Assembly: GCF_026965555.1 (NCBI RefSeq)
Contig: NZ_CP114040.1
Coordinates: 10,018,001-10,082,000 of the forward strand
DNA from: Nannocystis punicea
GTDB taxonomy: Bacteria; Myxococcota_A; Polyangia; Nannocystales; Nannocystaceae
Direction of reading: 5' to 3'
Length of the DNA: 64,000 nucleotides
Shown: piece by piece, positions 16,092 through 28,692 of the stretch
How positions within the stretch are numbered: position 1 is the stretch's first letter
Layout of the letters: the number at the start of each line of letters is the position of its first letter
Translations under genes and position numbers: made by a program
Notes under the pieces: generated by a model
The model's input: the letters and a program-made list of their open reading frames with translations, nothing else
The model's database searches: none
Told to the model about the DNA's origin: nothing

Positions 16092-16802
16092 GGCGCAAAC
16101 GCTACCAGATTTGCCGCCCGACCTCAGCAGGAGACCCTGCCCCCTTGGCCCTTTCCGCAGCCCGGTCGCTCGCCGAGATATTTGCCGCCGAACGGGCCTC
16201 ACAGCGCGCCGAACGGGCCTCACAGCGGCCCTGCGCGCGTGCGACGGTCCGACCTCCGCCGCGTCCCCCGCCCGCCATTTTCACGGACCCGGCCGGGCAA
16301 AGCCCCGCGCCGGGAGATCGCACATCCGCGCACACCACCCGCCGCGGCGACGCCGCCTCGCCTGTCTGTACGGACATGCTCTGAAGCCCCGGTCGAAAAT
16401 CTATCCCTTCAAACATGTTTTAAAGGACATGGGACGCCGAGCTCCGCGATCGCACCGGCCCCGGCGGGCACGACCCGACCTCGGCGGCCGGCCGCCCTGC
16501 CGACCTCGCCCATCGCCTCCAAGCATGTCCGAAAGAACATGTCCTGGGAGACATCACCCCATCCCCTCTCGCTGCGTCGACCGACGCAGGCGCGCCCCGC
16601 GGGTCGCCACCTCTCGCCCCGCGGCGCAGCGGTCGGCGAAAAGTCACTCCTTCGTCGCAGGCCCCTGCGAACCGCGTACGACCGCGCAGGAGCGCGCCGG
16701 CGGCCTCTTGCGCGGAACCGCGCGACGAGGACCCTGGCGTGCCCGGGAGCACCCGGGTCCGCGTCGGGGGCGGCCCCGCGATATTGTTGCGCCGGTCGCG
16801 AC
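16092..16802. other. Intergenic region with a cluster of TGTCC/GGACA palindromes
   Basis: I find no supportable gene in these 711 bp. The region holds a 19-bp tandem repeat (GCCGAACGGGCCTCACAGC, from 16187) and four variants of the dispersed inverted repeat: TGTCTGTACGGACA (16363-16376), TGTTTTAAAGGACA (around 16416-16429), TGTCCGAAAGAACA (16526-16539) and TGTCCTGGGAGACA (16540-16553); the last two are immediately adjacent. It separates divergent genes, so it should hold promoters, but no convincing -35/-10 pair was seen. Confidence 0.6.
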
Positions 16803-18491
16803 ATGATCCAGCTCCACTCCGATCCCGCCATCGCCGAGCAGCAGATCGAAGCCCTGATCTTCTACCTCACGACTCTGGGCTACATCGACACCGAGTTCGA
16901 CATCCGCGAAAAGGCGTTCGTGCGCGCCTTCCTGCGCGAGCTGGTGACCGCGCGGATCGACGAGGGCGGCCCGCTCGACGCCGAGCTGCGGTTCGAGCGG
17001 ATCGAGAACCAGCACGAGCACTACGTGCAGCGGTTCCAGGAGATCGACCGCGAGATCAAGAATCTCTTGACCGAGGCGGTCGCCGACGGCGAGGACCCGC
17101 AGCGGTTCGTCGTCTCTCAGCTCAAGCTGCGCTGCTTCGAGATGTTCCAGGAGCTGGACGAGGCCAACCGGCAGCACCTGCTCGAGGTCGTCGACCGCTT
17201 CATCGAGGCCGACGGCCAGGTGCACCCGGACGAGGCCGCGTTCCGCAACGACCTGGCCGAGCTGCTGGGGGCCGAGCTGATCCTCGACGACGCCGCGCTC
17301 GAGAGCGTCAGCATCGAGGTCCGGGACCCGATCCAGCTGGCCCTGCCGGCGCAGGACAACCACCCGTTCTTCGCCAAGTTCGAGTACCACTACTCCGCCG
17401 ACCCGTCACAGCTGCAGCGGCAGTTCGCGGTCGACCTCGCGCTGCTCGACAAGGTCGAGGAGAAGTGGGAGGAGTACCGCGTCCGCGGCCGCGGCCGGCT
17501 CGAGGGTCACGCCAGCGTGGCCGACTTCGCCGGCGGCGACGAGTTCCTCGACGAGCACGTCTACGTCCTGCCGTCGAAGCCCGGCCGCCAGTACGAGCTC
17601 ATCGTCCTCGGCGACCTGCACGGCTGCTACTCGTGCCTCAAGGCCGCCGTGCACCAGAGCAACTTCTTCGAGAAGGTCCGGCGCTTCAAGGCCGACCCCG
17701 ACAACAACCCCGACGTCCGCCTCGTCCTGCTCGGCGACTACATCGACCGCGGGCGCTTCAGCTACAACGGCGTCCTGCGCACGATCTTGAACCTCTTCCT
17801 CGCCGCCCCCGACCACGTGTTCGTCCTGCGCGGCAACCACGAGTACTACATCGAGTACCAGGGCAAGGTGTACGGCGGCGTCCGCCCGGCCGAGGCCATC
17901 AACAGCCTCACCCCTCACCTCGGCACCGACGTGTTCAGCCGCTTCCTCGACTTCTTCGACGCCATGCCGAACATGCTGCTGTTCGACCAGATGCTGTTCG
18001 TGCACGCCGGCATCCCGCGCGACAGCCTCATCGCCGAGAAGTGGGCCGACCTCGAGTCGCTCAACCGCGAGGACATCCGCTTCCAGATGCTGTGGAGCGA
18101 CCCGAGCAAGGCCGACATCGTCCCCGACGAGCTGCAAAAGGCCTCCGCCCGGTTCGCCTTCGGCCGCCTGCAGTTCCGCAAGTTCATGCAGCGGATCGGC
18201 TGCAACGTCCTGGTGCGCGGCCACGAGAAGGTCAACGCCGGCTTCAAGAACCACTACGGCGACGCCGACATCCGCCTGTTCACCCTGTTCTCGGCCGGCG
18301 GCGTCAGCAACGACGACCTCCCGCCGGACAGCAACTACCGCGACGTCCGGCCGATGGCCCTCACCGTCACCAGCAAGGACGGCCTGGTCGAGGCCGTCCC
18401 GTGGGCCATCGACTACGCGCGCTACCAGGACCCGCAGCGCAACAACTTCTTCAGCAGCACGCCCGAGATCGACATCACCCCGCACGGCTGA
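16803..18491 (+). CDS. PP2A-type metallophosphatase with N-terminal TerB-like domain
   Basis: A 562-residue cytoplasmic protein. Residues ~10-160 are helical and acidic and recall the TerB/DjlA tellurite-resistance fold, with two related halves (ALIFYLTTLGYIDTEFDIRE, then LLEVVDRFIEADGQVHPDEA). Residues ~260-500 are a calcineurin-like phosphatase core with all metal motifs: GDLHGCYSCL, GDYIDRG, LRGNHEYYIEY, FVHAGIPRDS and VRGHEKVNAGF. That set is typical of PPP-family Ser/Thr phosphatases. The TerB-like part may sense metal or bind a partner. It could counter the Ser/Thr kinases in this window, but no direct link is visible. The ATG lies 3 bp after a GTCGCG stretch with no strong ribosome site. 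Confidence 0.85.
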   Translation: MIQLHSDPAIAEQQIEALIFYLTTLGYIDTEFDIREKAFVRAFLRELVTARIDEGGPLDAELRFERIENQHEHYVQRFQEIDREIKNLLTEAVADGEDPQRFVVSQLKLRCFEMFQELDEANRQHLLEVVDRFIEADGQVHPDEAAFRNDLAELLGAELILDDAALESVSIEVRDPIQLALPAQDNHPFFAKFEYHYSADPSQLQRQFAVDLALLDKVEEKWEEYRVRGRGRLEGHASVADFAGGDEFLDEHVYVLPSKPGRQYELIVLGDLHGCYSCLKAAVHQSNFFEKVRRFKADPDNNPDVRLVLLGDYIDRGRFSYNGVLRTILNLFLAAPDHVFVLRGNHEYYIEYQGKVYGGVRPAEAINSLTPHLGTDVFSRFLDFFDAMPNMLLFDQMLFVHAGIPRDSLIAEKWADLESLNREDIRFQMLWSDPSKADIVPDELQKASARFAFGRLQFRKFMQRIGCNVLVRGHEKVNAGFKNHYGDADIRLFTLFSAGGVSNDDLPPDSNYRDVRPMALTVTSKDGLVEAVPWAIDYARYQDPQRNNFFSSTPEIDITPHG

Positions 18492-18495
18492 GCGA

Positions 18496-19257
<762 letters not shown>

Positions 19258-19922
19258 ACCCGGGCAATATCAACAAGGGCGGCCCCGCGCAAGCGACCGC
19301 GCTCGGACGTGCAGCCGCCTGCAGCGCAGCACCCGCGCAGCGCCGCCGTCGACCGCCCGGAGCCTCGCGGCCTGTCTCTCGGGCCAGGTCGAGTCCGCGC
19401 CGCCCGTCGGCCGACAGGTCGCGCAAGACTGGCGGCCGGACCGACTCCTGCGAATGACCCGATCGTCGCCGGCCGCTCCGCCGGCGCCTACGCACATTCA
19501 GCGGCGCTCGCCAGCGAACGGCTCGGCGGCGATGAACCCCGCTCACCGCCGATCCGCCCCGCCCCACCGGCGCTCCGGGCCCGCGCCGGCCGACTCGCCG
19601 CCCCGCGATCGATCGCCGTTCCACGCCGCGAAACGACGAATCCGTCGCCGCGCCGGGAATCGCTCGCCCGCCGGCGCCGGCTCGCAGCGATCGCGGCACC
19701 CGGGAATGCGCAAACCATACGCCGCCGGCAAATCATTACACTGTGTCCGTCGCGGCCAGTCGGCGAATGAGAACGCAATGGCTGCGAATCGGATGGCGGT
19801 GTTCGGCCCACACCCCGGCGGGCCCATGACCCCTAACCAAGTTACCCACGTTCCTGTGCCCAGAGCATTTCCCGGCTGTCGCTTGCATACCAGAGAGATC
19901 CGATCCTAGCCTTGGGTCGTCG
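19258..19922. other. Intergenic region upstream of the Ser/Thr kinase gene
   Basis: No gene is supported in these 665 bp. The last ~200 bases (from about 19730) are less GC-rich than the surroundings (for example CAAATCATTACACTGTGTCC and CAAGTTACCCACGTTCCTGT), as expected for a promoter region of the rightward kinase gene and the leftward lipoprotein gene. Confidence 0.55.
19883..19912 (+). promoter_or_regulatory. Candidate sigma-70-type promoter of the kinase gene
   Basis: TTGCAT (19883-19888) and TAGCCT (19907-19912) are separated by 18 bp. The GTG start at 19923 is 10 bases after the -10 box, so the transcript would have almost no leader. The match is moderate. Confidence 0.35.
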
Positions 19923-22427
<2,505 letters not shown>

Positions 22428-22467
22428 AGCGACGAGCCGCCGCGCGAGCGGCTCGCCGGTCGTCGCT
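22428..22467. terminator. Imperfect hairpin between convergent genes
   Basis: AGCGACGAGCCGC pairs with GCGGCTCG...CGTCGCT, with a small bulge, between the stops of the kinase gene and the ADYC gene. No T-run follows, so it may be a bidirectional transcription barrier only. Confidence 0.3.
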
Positions 22468-23453
22468 CAGCCCGGCACCGCCTGCGAGACCAAAAGCCCG
22501 CCGTGCTCGCCGGGCTTGTCGTTGTTGCAGGTCGGCAGCGCGCCGCGGCCGGCCGCCTGGCACTCGGCGACCACCGCGCTGCGCGAGTGGGCCAGCTTGC
22601 GCGGCTGATTGAGGCATACCGCTCCTTGCGGCCCCCACTTGGCCTCGATGGCCCAGTCCGTCTCGGGCTCGAGGATCGCCGGCGACAGCCCGTCCGACAC
22701 GTCGATGGGCGTACCGTTCTCGGTGTGCGGGACGTTGTTGCCGCAGTAGTCGGCGCGCACCATCCGGGTACAGGCGCGATAGTGGTCGGCGAGCGATAGG
22801 CCGCCCTGCTTGGCCCACATTCGGTAGCCCCATTCGAGGCACTTGCCGGCGGCGGTCCCGCGGCAGGCGAGCGCCAGCTCGCCGTGCTCGCCCGGCCGCC
22901 AGTCCGCGTTGGCCAGGTCGAAGTAGCCCGGCACCACGATCGCCGCGGTCGGCTCGCCCGCACCGTCGGTACACAGCGACTGCCACTTGCCCTCATTGAT
23001 GCGGACATCCATGTCCGTAAAATAAATATCAGGTCGGTCGGCGCTCTGGGTCACCGCGACGATTCTCAGCTGTACCCCTAAGAGTTCCTTCGCGCCGTCG
23101 TCGACGAGCCACTGCAGCCGGACGCCCTCGAGGTCGTCGCCGCGGTACACCACGCCGTTGTTGCCGTAGGCCTGCAATTCGCTCGTGCCTGGCACCAGCG
23201 ACCAGCCGCTCAGGTTCGACTTCGTCTGCCCGTCGGCGAAGCCTGCGCCGATCAATTTCACGCCGTTGAACCACGTGCCGTTGAAACGGGTTCCATTGAA
23301 GCGGGTGCCGTTCAGCTCGACCCCGTTGTCGTGGAGCGCGCGCAGCTGCGTGTCCGCGCCCCCGGTGACGTCCTCGACGCCGCCCTCGACGTCGTCGCAG
23401 CCACAGACGGTCAGCGCGACCGTCATCGCTTGTATATGCCGATACTTCCGCAT
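22467..23453 (-). CDS. ADYC-domain lipoprotein
   Basis: A 328-residue exported protein. The signal peptide ends at LTVCGCD with a lipidation-type Cys at 17 or 19. Residues ~40-70 hold pentapeptide-like repeats (NGVELNGTRFNGTRFNGTWF). The rest is a Cys-containing domain with MVRADYCGN near residue 240, the signature of the ADYC domain described from myxobacterial proteins, along with CLEWGYRMWAKQGG and PCNN-type motifs. Function is unknown; a surface or periplasmic role is likely. It is monocistronic and convergent with the kinase gene. A variant GGACA-TCCA-TGTCC element lies inside the coding region near 23005. Confidence 0.85.
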   Translation of the reverse strand: MRKYRHIQAMTVALTVCGCDDVEGGVEDVTGGADTQLRALHDNGVELNGTRFNGTRFNGTWFNGVKLIGAGFADGQTKSNLSGWSLVPGTSELQAYGNNGVVYRGDDLEGVRLQWLVDDGAKELLGVQLRIVAVTQSADRPDIYFTDMDVRINEGKWQSLCTDGAGEPTAAIVVPGYFDLANADWRPGEHGELALACRGTAAGKCLEWGYRMWAKQGGLSLADHYRACTRMVRADYCGNNVPHTENGTPIDVSDGLSPAILEPETDWAIEAKWGPQGAVCLNQPRKLAHSRSAVVAECQAAGRGALPTCNNDKPGEHGGLLVSQAVPG

Positions 23454-23795
23454 GCTCGAGTTCCCCCTCGCCCTTCAGCGTACTCGCGTCGCGGTGAATC
23501 ATCGGCGGGGCGGGCGGCCCGACGGGTGGCCTCGCGGACCGGCGAGCGCGACACGATTGACATTTCATGCAATCGCCACATCGACGCAATCACATGAGCT
23601 GTCTCTGGACACACCAGATCTGCGCGGCAGCCGCGAGGGAACCGGCCGAAGCCGCGGCGCGCGGCCCGCTCGCGGCGGTCGGATGACGAAGCCGTCGGGC
23701 TCGATATCACCCTGATCAAGACCCGTCGAATGTTCGTGCGACCTGGAATCCCGCCAACAGGACCTGTCGAATATTCGCACGGCCATCAAGACGAA
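23454..23795. other. Intergenic region without supported genes
   Basis: Short frames here look random. The sequence just upstream of the ADYC gene should hold its promoter. Near 23720-23790 there is an imperfect direct repeat (GTCGAATGTTCG and GTCGAATATTCG, about 35 bp apart). Confidence 0.45.
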
Positions 23796-23830
23796 CAGGG
23801 GCTCGCACCCCTCATCGGAGCGAGCCCCTG
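23796..23830 (-). terminator. Stem-loop after the cytochrome bc genes
   Basis: CAGGGGCTCGC (23796-23806) and GCGAGCCCCTG (23820-23830) form a perfect 11-bp stem with a 13-base loop, 20 bp behind the stop of the leftward cytochrome b gene. The following minus-strand sequence (TTCGTCTTGATGG) is only mildly T-rich. Confidence 0.55.
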
Positions 23831-23849
23831 CCGCCGCGACGACCCGCGA

Positions 23850-25553
23850 TCAAGGCGTCTTGCGTGACGCCACGAATTGTGCGAGCGCCTCGATCTGCTC
23901 CTGCGTCAGCTTGTCCGCGAATTTCGGCATCTCCGCGGTATCGCCGTACAGGTCCTTCTGGCTGCTGTCGCGGATGATGCGGGCGATCCACGCCGGCGAG
24001 CCGCGCCCGGCCAGCGTCGGCCCGGTGCTGTCCTTGCCGGCCTCGAGCTCGTGGCACGACGAGCACTCGAGCTTCTTGTCCCACAGCTCTTTGCCGCGAG
24101 CGACCATCGCTGCGTCGACGCTCGCCGCCGCGCTCGCTCCTGACAGGCTGATCAGGTATTCCACCACCGCCGCCAATTCTTCGTCGCTGGCCTGCTCGGT
24201 GGTCAGCGGCTCCATCGTGTTGTGCTTGGTCGCGCCGTAGAAGCGGCGGTCGCGAGGGTTGCGGACCAGGGCCGCCAGCCACTCGCGGCTGGTGAAGCCG
24301 TCGAGCACCGGCGCCTCTTCGCTGCCCTTGCCCTCGAGCGTATGGCAGGTCCCGCAATGCTCCTTGAACAGGTTGCGGGTCTTCTGCTCCGGATCGTTGT
24401 CGAACACCGCGACCCCGCCGACCGGCGGCACGCCCTCTCGCGCGAGCTCGCGCGCGCGCCCGGCCTCGGCGTGGGCCTGCTCGACGCCGTGCTGGAACGA
24501 CTCGTTGTTCGCGTCCTCGACGATCGCCACCGCCGTCAACGCGGTCACCCCGGCCATGAGGAGGCCGACCCCCGACAGCACCGACCAGCGCGAACGCAGC
24601 GCCCGCGACTTCGCGCGGTCGACGAACGGCAGCGCGAACAGGTACGCCGCCGCCGCCCCCGGCAGCAGCACCGTCGCCACGATCTGCAGCGGCCCCTGGA
24701 AGTACTTGAGCAGCTGGAACAGGAACAGGAAGTACCACTCGGGCCGGGCCACGAAATTGCTGGCAGGGTCCGCGGGGGCGAACAGCTCGGCGCCGTGGGT
24801 CTTCACCGTCAGGCCGACCAGCACCGCCGCGCAGATCGTCATCGCCAGCACGTCGAGGAACAGCTGATTGGGCCAGAACGGCTGCGTCTTGCGCCGCAGC
24901 TCCGCCTCCGGCAGCTCCGGCGGCGTCACCCCGTGCTTGCGGAACAGCAGCAGGTGCGCCACGAGCAGCCCGCCCAGCGCGATCGGCAGCACGAACACGT
25001 GCAGCGCGAAGAACCGCGTCAGCGTCAGGTTGCCGTAGTCCGCGCCGCCCTGCACGAATTGCTGCAGCGGCTCGCCTCCGGGCACGGTCCCCATGATCCC
25101 CGTCGCCACCTGGGTCGCCCAGTAGCCCTTCTGGTCCCACGGCAACAAGTACCCGGTGAGCGCGAACGCCAGCACGATCGCGCCCATCACCAGGCCGGTC
25201 CACCAGTTGACCTCCCGCGGCTTGCGATAGGCGCCCGCGAACACCACCTGCAACAGGTGGAGTACCACGACCACGACCATCGCCGACGACCCGTGGTGGT
25301 GCAGCCCGCGGAGGAACCATCCGTAGGTCACCTGGTCGTTCAGATACGCCGTACTCGCCCACGCGTCGGTGGCCGAGGGGCTGTAGTAGAACGCCAGCAG
25401 GATGCCGAGCACCACCTGTTGCATGAACAGGAACACCAGCACCGAGCCGAACACGTAGCGCAGCCGCGCGCCGCCGGGCACGTCCTCCTCGAGCATGAGG
25501 CGGGTGGCCGCGCGGATCCCGGTGCGCTCGTCGAGCCAGTCGAGGAACGCCAT
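23850..25553 (-). CDS. Cytochrome b/c fusion subunit of a bc-type quinol oxidoreductase
   Basis: A 567-residue membrane protein. Residues ~1-380 are a complete cytochrome b: haem-b helix residues in GWFLRGLHHHGSSAM with HLLQVV, and FFALHVFVLPIALGGLLVAH, then the subunit-IV-like half with the Qo-site motif PEWYFLFLFQLLKYFQ. After an extra helix (LLMAGVTALTAVAIV) come two c-type haem domains with CGTCH (about residue 405) and CSSCH (about residue 505) and distal Met candidates. The single chain therefore combines cytochrome b, cytochrome c and a second cytochrome c, and with the Rieske gene upstream makes a two-gene quinol:acceptor complex. The start (ATG 25553) overlaps the Rieske stop as TGATG. 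Confidence 0.93.
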   Translation of the reverse strand: MAFLDWLDERTGIRAATRLMLEEDVPGGARLRYVFGSVLVFLFMQQVVLGILLAFYYSPSATDAWASTAYLNDQVTYGWFLRGLHHHGSSAMVVVVVLHLLQVVFAGAYRKPREVNWWTGLVMGAIVLAFALTGYLLPWDQKGYWATQVATGIMGTVPGGEPLQQFVQGGADYGNLTLTRFFALHVFVLPIALGGLLVAHLLLFRKHGVTPPELPEAELRRKTQPFWPNQLFLDVLAMTICAAVLVGLTVKTHGAELFAPADPASNFVARPEWYFLFLFQLLKYFQGPLQIVATVLLPGAAAAYLFALPFVDRAKSRALRSRWSVLSGVGLLMAGVTALTAVAIVEDANNESFQHGVEQAHAEAGRARELAREGVPPVGGVAVFDNDPEQKTRNLFKEHCGTCHTLEGKGSEEAPVLDGFTSREWLAALVRNPRDRRFYGATKHNTMEPLTTEQASDEELAAVVEYLISLSGASAAASVDAAMVARGKELWDKKLECSSCHELEAGKDSTGPTLAGRGSPAWIARIIRDSSQKDLYGDTAEMPKFADKLTQEQIEALAQFVASRKTP

Positions 25554-26137
25554 CAGACCGGCTCCTTCCGGGCCACGCCCTGGCGGTATCGCACCAGCCG
25601 GATCGCCACCAGCCCGTTCTCTTCCTGAAGGTCGAGCGCGTCGAGCGGCCGCGGCGACGGACCCGCCTCGACCGCGCCGTCGAGCCCGAACGCCGAGCGG
25701 TGGCACGGGCACTTGAACTTCTGCGACTCCGCGTCGTAGTCGACCGCGCAGCCGAGGTGCGGGCACACCGTCGAGAACGCGTGCAGCGCCCCGTCGCGCT
25801 CGAGCACCCAGCACGAGCCCAGCTTGACGTCGGGCGTCTTGTTCCACGCGTCGACCTTGTCGGCGTAGAGGTCGACCCGCACCGGCACCGCGCCGACGAA
25901 CGCCGAGCGCTTGCCGGCCGGCAGGAACGCCCCCTCCCCGGCCTTCCCGCCGGTCGGGTACAGCAAGTAGCCGATCGCAGGCACCGCCGGCACCGCCGCC
26001 AGACCGAGCCCGAGCGCCCCGATCCCCAGCTTCAACACCCCACGACGCCCGGCGTCCGGCTCGCCTCCTGACCCGGAGGACATGTCCCGAGATTCATCTC
26101 CGTGCCCCGCTCCGTGACCGCGTTCTCGGCTCGACAT
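25553..26137 (-). CDS. Rieske iron-sulfur protein
   Basis: A 194-residue subunit carrying a 2Fe-2S cluster for the bc-type complex. Cluster ligands are in CPHLGC and CPCHRSAF. The N-terminus has a twin-arginine-like signal anchor (RRGVLKLGIGALGLGLAAVP), which suggests folded export by Tat with membrane retention. I chose ATG 26137 because AGGAGGGTC stands right before it; a longer frame to 26194 lacks such a site. The stop overlaps the cytochrome b start by one base, so translation is probably coupled. The gene is divergent from the mannose-6-phosphate isomerase gene, with 71 bp between the starts. Confidence 0.93.
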   Translation of the reverse strand: MSSRERGHGAGHGDESRDMSSGSGGEPDAGRRGVLKLGIGALGLGLAAVPAVPAIGYLLYPTGGKAGEGAFLPAGKRSAFVGAVPVRVDLYADKVDAWNKTPDVKLGSCWVLERDGALHAFSTVCPHLGCAVDYDAESQKFKCPCHRSAFGLDGAVEAGPSPRPLDALDLQEENGLVAIRLVRYRQGVARKEPV

Positions 26138-26208
26138 GACCCTCCTGCCGCCCACGAGCGGCCACCGCAGGATACCCGACCGCCCGCGACCCACGCTACC
26201 CTCGGCGC

Positions 26209-27117
26209 ATGCCCGCCGCCGTCCCCGCGCTGCTCCGCCCCGAGCTCGCTCCCTCGACGATCAAGGAGACCCGCTGGGGCGGACACCGCCTCGCCGAGCT
26301 GCTGCGCGACGAACCCGCCACGCGCGGCGCGTTCGCCGGGCGCAACATCGGCGAGCTGTGGCAGTTCTCGACCCTCCCCGGCCACGAGAGCCTCGTCGCC
26401 GGCGGCCTTCGCCTGGACGACGTCCTCGGCGGTGCGCTGCCCTTCCTCGCCAAGCTCATCGACACCGCCCTGCCGCTCAGCGTTCAGGTCCACCCCGACG
26501 ATCGCCCCGACCCCACGCGACCCGGCGCGATTCTGCCTGGCAAGGAGGAGGCGTGGATCGTGCTCGCCGCGGACCTCGACGCCCGCCTCTGGGCCGGAGT
26601 CCGCCCCGGCGTCGACCGCGAAGACCTCGCCCGCGCCGCCGAGGACGGCACCGTCGTCGCCTGTCTCGAAGAACATGTCGCCACCCCCGGCCTGGTCGTG
26701 CTCGTCCCCGCGGGCACGCTGCACGCGATCGGCGCCGGGATCCTCCTCGCGGAGATCCAGCAACCCTCGGACTGCACATACCGCCTCTACGACTACGGCA
26801 GCGGTCGCCCCCTGCACGTCGAGGCGGCGCTGGCGACGCTCGACGTCTCCGCCCGACCTCAGCTGTGGCGCCCCGGCGACGCCTCCCCGCAGCTGCGCGG
26901 CGCCCACGTCGAGCTCGAGCTGCTCGGCCCCGGCGAACACCGGCGCGAGCTCGACGAACCGACCTTGATCGTCGGCGCGCGCGGGACCGCGATCGCGCGC
27001 GCCGACGACTGCGAGATGGTGCTCGCCGAGGCCCAGCTCCTGCTCGCCGTCCGCGGACCGCTCACGCTGCAGATCCCGCACGACGGCCTCGTCGCCCTCG
27101 GCCGCGTCCACCCGTGA
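26209..27117 (+). CDS. manA: Class I mannose-6-phosphate isomerase
   Basis: A 302-residue cupin-type zinc isomerase that interconverts fructose-6-phosphate and mannose-6-phosphate. Family motifs are GELWQFS, SVQVHPDDRPD (zinc ligands), KEEAWIVL and GTLHAIGAGILLAEIQQPSD followed by CTYRLYDYG. The length matches the short bacterial class I form. It feeds mannose nucleotides for glycans such as the polysaccharide cluster farther right. TACCCT (26197-26202) lies 6 bases before the ATG and no ribosome site is present, so a leaderless mRNA is possible. Confidence 0.9.
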   Translation: MPAAVPALLRPELAPSTIKETRWGGHRLAELLRDEPATRGAFAGRNIGELWQFSTLPGHESLVAGGLRLDDVLGGALPFLAKLIDTALPLSVQVHPDDRPDPTRPGAILPGKEEAWIVLAADLDARLWAGVRPGVDREDLARAAEDGTVVACLEEHVATPGLVVLVPAGTLHAIGAGILLAEIQQPSDCTYRLYDYGSGRPLHVEAALATLDVSARPQLWRPGDASPQLRGAHVELELLGPGEHRRELDEPTLIVGARGTAIARADDCEMVLAEAQLLLAVRGPLTLQIPHDGLVALGRVHP

Positions 27118-27682
27118 CCGACCTCGTCGACAGTCCCTGCGTCACCATCTCACCACGACCCCAAGCCCGCGAACACCTCGAGGTGCTCGGCTCCACCGTC
27201 GCCGGCAGTCGGCGGCTCGGACGACGGTTGCGAGTACAACGGCCGCACCTTCGCCGACACGATCATCCGCGAGTCACCGACGTCGACCTCACCCACCGCG
27301 CCGGCATCCTCGAGCTCCTGGGCGCGCTGGATCGACCCTGTCCCGCAGGCCGGCGGCCGCAGCCTGACCGCCTCGTAAGCGAAGGAGATCGACCTGAGGT
27401 TCACCCGCGTCGATGACCACGCCATCGACGTGCGAGTCGCGACCGTCCGTTCCGCGCCGTCGACGACCCGGATGGAGCTCGACCTGCTCCTTCGGACAGA
27501 CCTGCGCGGGTTCGCCCGGGTCCGCGCACGCGGGCGCCGGGGCCCTGGAGCGGCCACAGGCGGGCCCGCAGCCCGAGCGCCCGGGGCGCCGCCGCGGCGG
27601 ATTCTGACCCCGCCGTCACCTCGCTCGCGCCCGATCGGCCGCGGCGCCGCGCCCTCGCGTCGGCCTGGCACGCTGGCGTATA
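27118..27682. other. Gap with possible decayed gene remnant
   Basis: No intact gene is supported. On the + strand from about 27193 a frame reads DDGCEYNGRTFADTIIRE before low-complexity sequence. This resembles the C-x-Y-N-G-x-x-F/Y start of Cys-rich secreted modules, but the later cysteines are missing and the frame ends near 27370. It may be debris of such a gene. The other strand's long frame has no protein-like features. Confidence 0.3.
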
Positions 27683-27691
27683 GTGAGCCGC

Positions 27692-28591
27692 ATGACCTCG
27701 CCCTATCGCCTACTTTCGTGCGCCCTCCTGCTCGTCCTCGGCTGTGGTGACAACGGCATGAACGGCTTCATGCCGAGCACCGACAGCAACAACACCACCA
27801 CCGAGCCCGTCACCACCACCACCACCATGGCCACGGGCGAGCCGACGACCACCACCACGACCGGGACGCCCACCACTACAGAGGACACGGCGAGCACCAC
27901 CGACGACAGCACCACCGGCCCGCCGCCGGCCAATTGTGCGCAGTACACCGACGAGAATGAGTGCGGCAGCGGCTGCGAGTGGGCGCAGATCGTCAGCTAC
28001 ACCCACGGCACCCAGGGCTGTCAGGGCGACATCCGCGGCTTCTGCGTGCCCACCGAGACCTCGGGCGGCCTCACCAGCGTGTGGCGCGACGACAACGGCG
28101 ACATCGAGGTGATGCAGTTCCCGTTCACCCCGACCGACCTCGGCCCCGAGTGGAGCGTGTGCGACTGCGACAGCCCCCTCGCCTGCCTGTGCACCTCGGC
28201 CACCCTCGACTGCCCCGAGCGCCTCGAAGAATTCTGCGGCGCGATCACCAGCGAGAACAGCTGCAGCAACGCCGCCGCCGCCGGCCAGTTCGCGTGCGGC
28301 TGGTTCACCGTCTCGCAGGAAGGTCCGCTCGACGGCGCCTGCGACGACCCGCCGTGGGAGAAAGTCTGCCTGCCGGGCACGGACCTCAGCAGCAACACCT
28401 GCGACGAGATCAGCCTGCCCTACGTCGATCAGGGCTACTGCATGGGCTGGACCGACCCGGTCTACTGGCGCGAGGTCGACGGCATCGTCGAGGTCACCAC
28501 GATCTGCGGCCCCAAGCCGACGGGCTGGACCCTGTGCGTCGCCGACGACCCCAACCAACCCGACGAGTGTAAGTGCGGCTGTAAGATCTGA
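27692..28591 (+). CDS. Cys-rich lipoprotein with Thr-rich linker
   Basis: A 299-residue lipoprotein: signal peptide with lipobox LLVLGC, a linker of Thr, Ser, Glu and Pro to about residue 80, and then a domain with ~20 cysteines (CAQYTDENECGSGCEW, CDCDSPLACLCTS, CKCGC at the end), likely disulfide-rich outside the cell. No known family was recognised. I use ATG 27692 rather than the GTG at 27683, because that GTG overlaps a good -10 box (TATAGT, 27679-27684) that sits 7 bases before the ATG, pointing to a leaderless transcript. It precedes the DUF4360 paralogues but has its own promoter. Confidence 0.8.
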   Translation: MTSPYRLLSCALLLVLGCGDNGMNGFMPSTDSNNTTTEPVTTTTTMATGEPTTTTTTGTPTTTEDTASTTDDSTTGPPPANCAQYTDENECGSGCEWAQIVSYTHGTQGCQGDIRGFCVPTETSGGLTSVWRDDNGDIEVMQFPFTPTDLGPEWSVCDCDSPLACLCTSATLDCPERLEEFCGAITSENSCSNAAAAGQFACGWFTVSQEGPLDGACDDPPWEKVCLPGTDLSSNTCDEISLPYVDQGYCMGWTDPVYWREVDGIVEVTTICGPKPTGWTLCVADDPNQPDECKCGCKI

Positions 28592-28692
28592 GCGCGCTCT
28601 CTGGCTCCACGGAGCTCGACCCCGATCGCTCGGGGCGACCGGAGCGCGCCGGCCAACGGCCGCACGACGTCGCGGCGGTGCCCGCGGACTCC

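Noticed and set aside
27150..27671. 173-codon minus-strand frame
   Set aside because: Composition is Arg/Pro/Ser-rich, no ribosome site, no recognisable motif; it overlaps a gap with decayed sequence.
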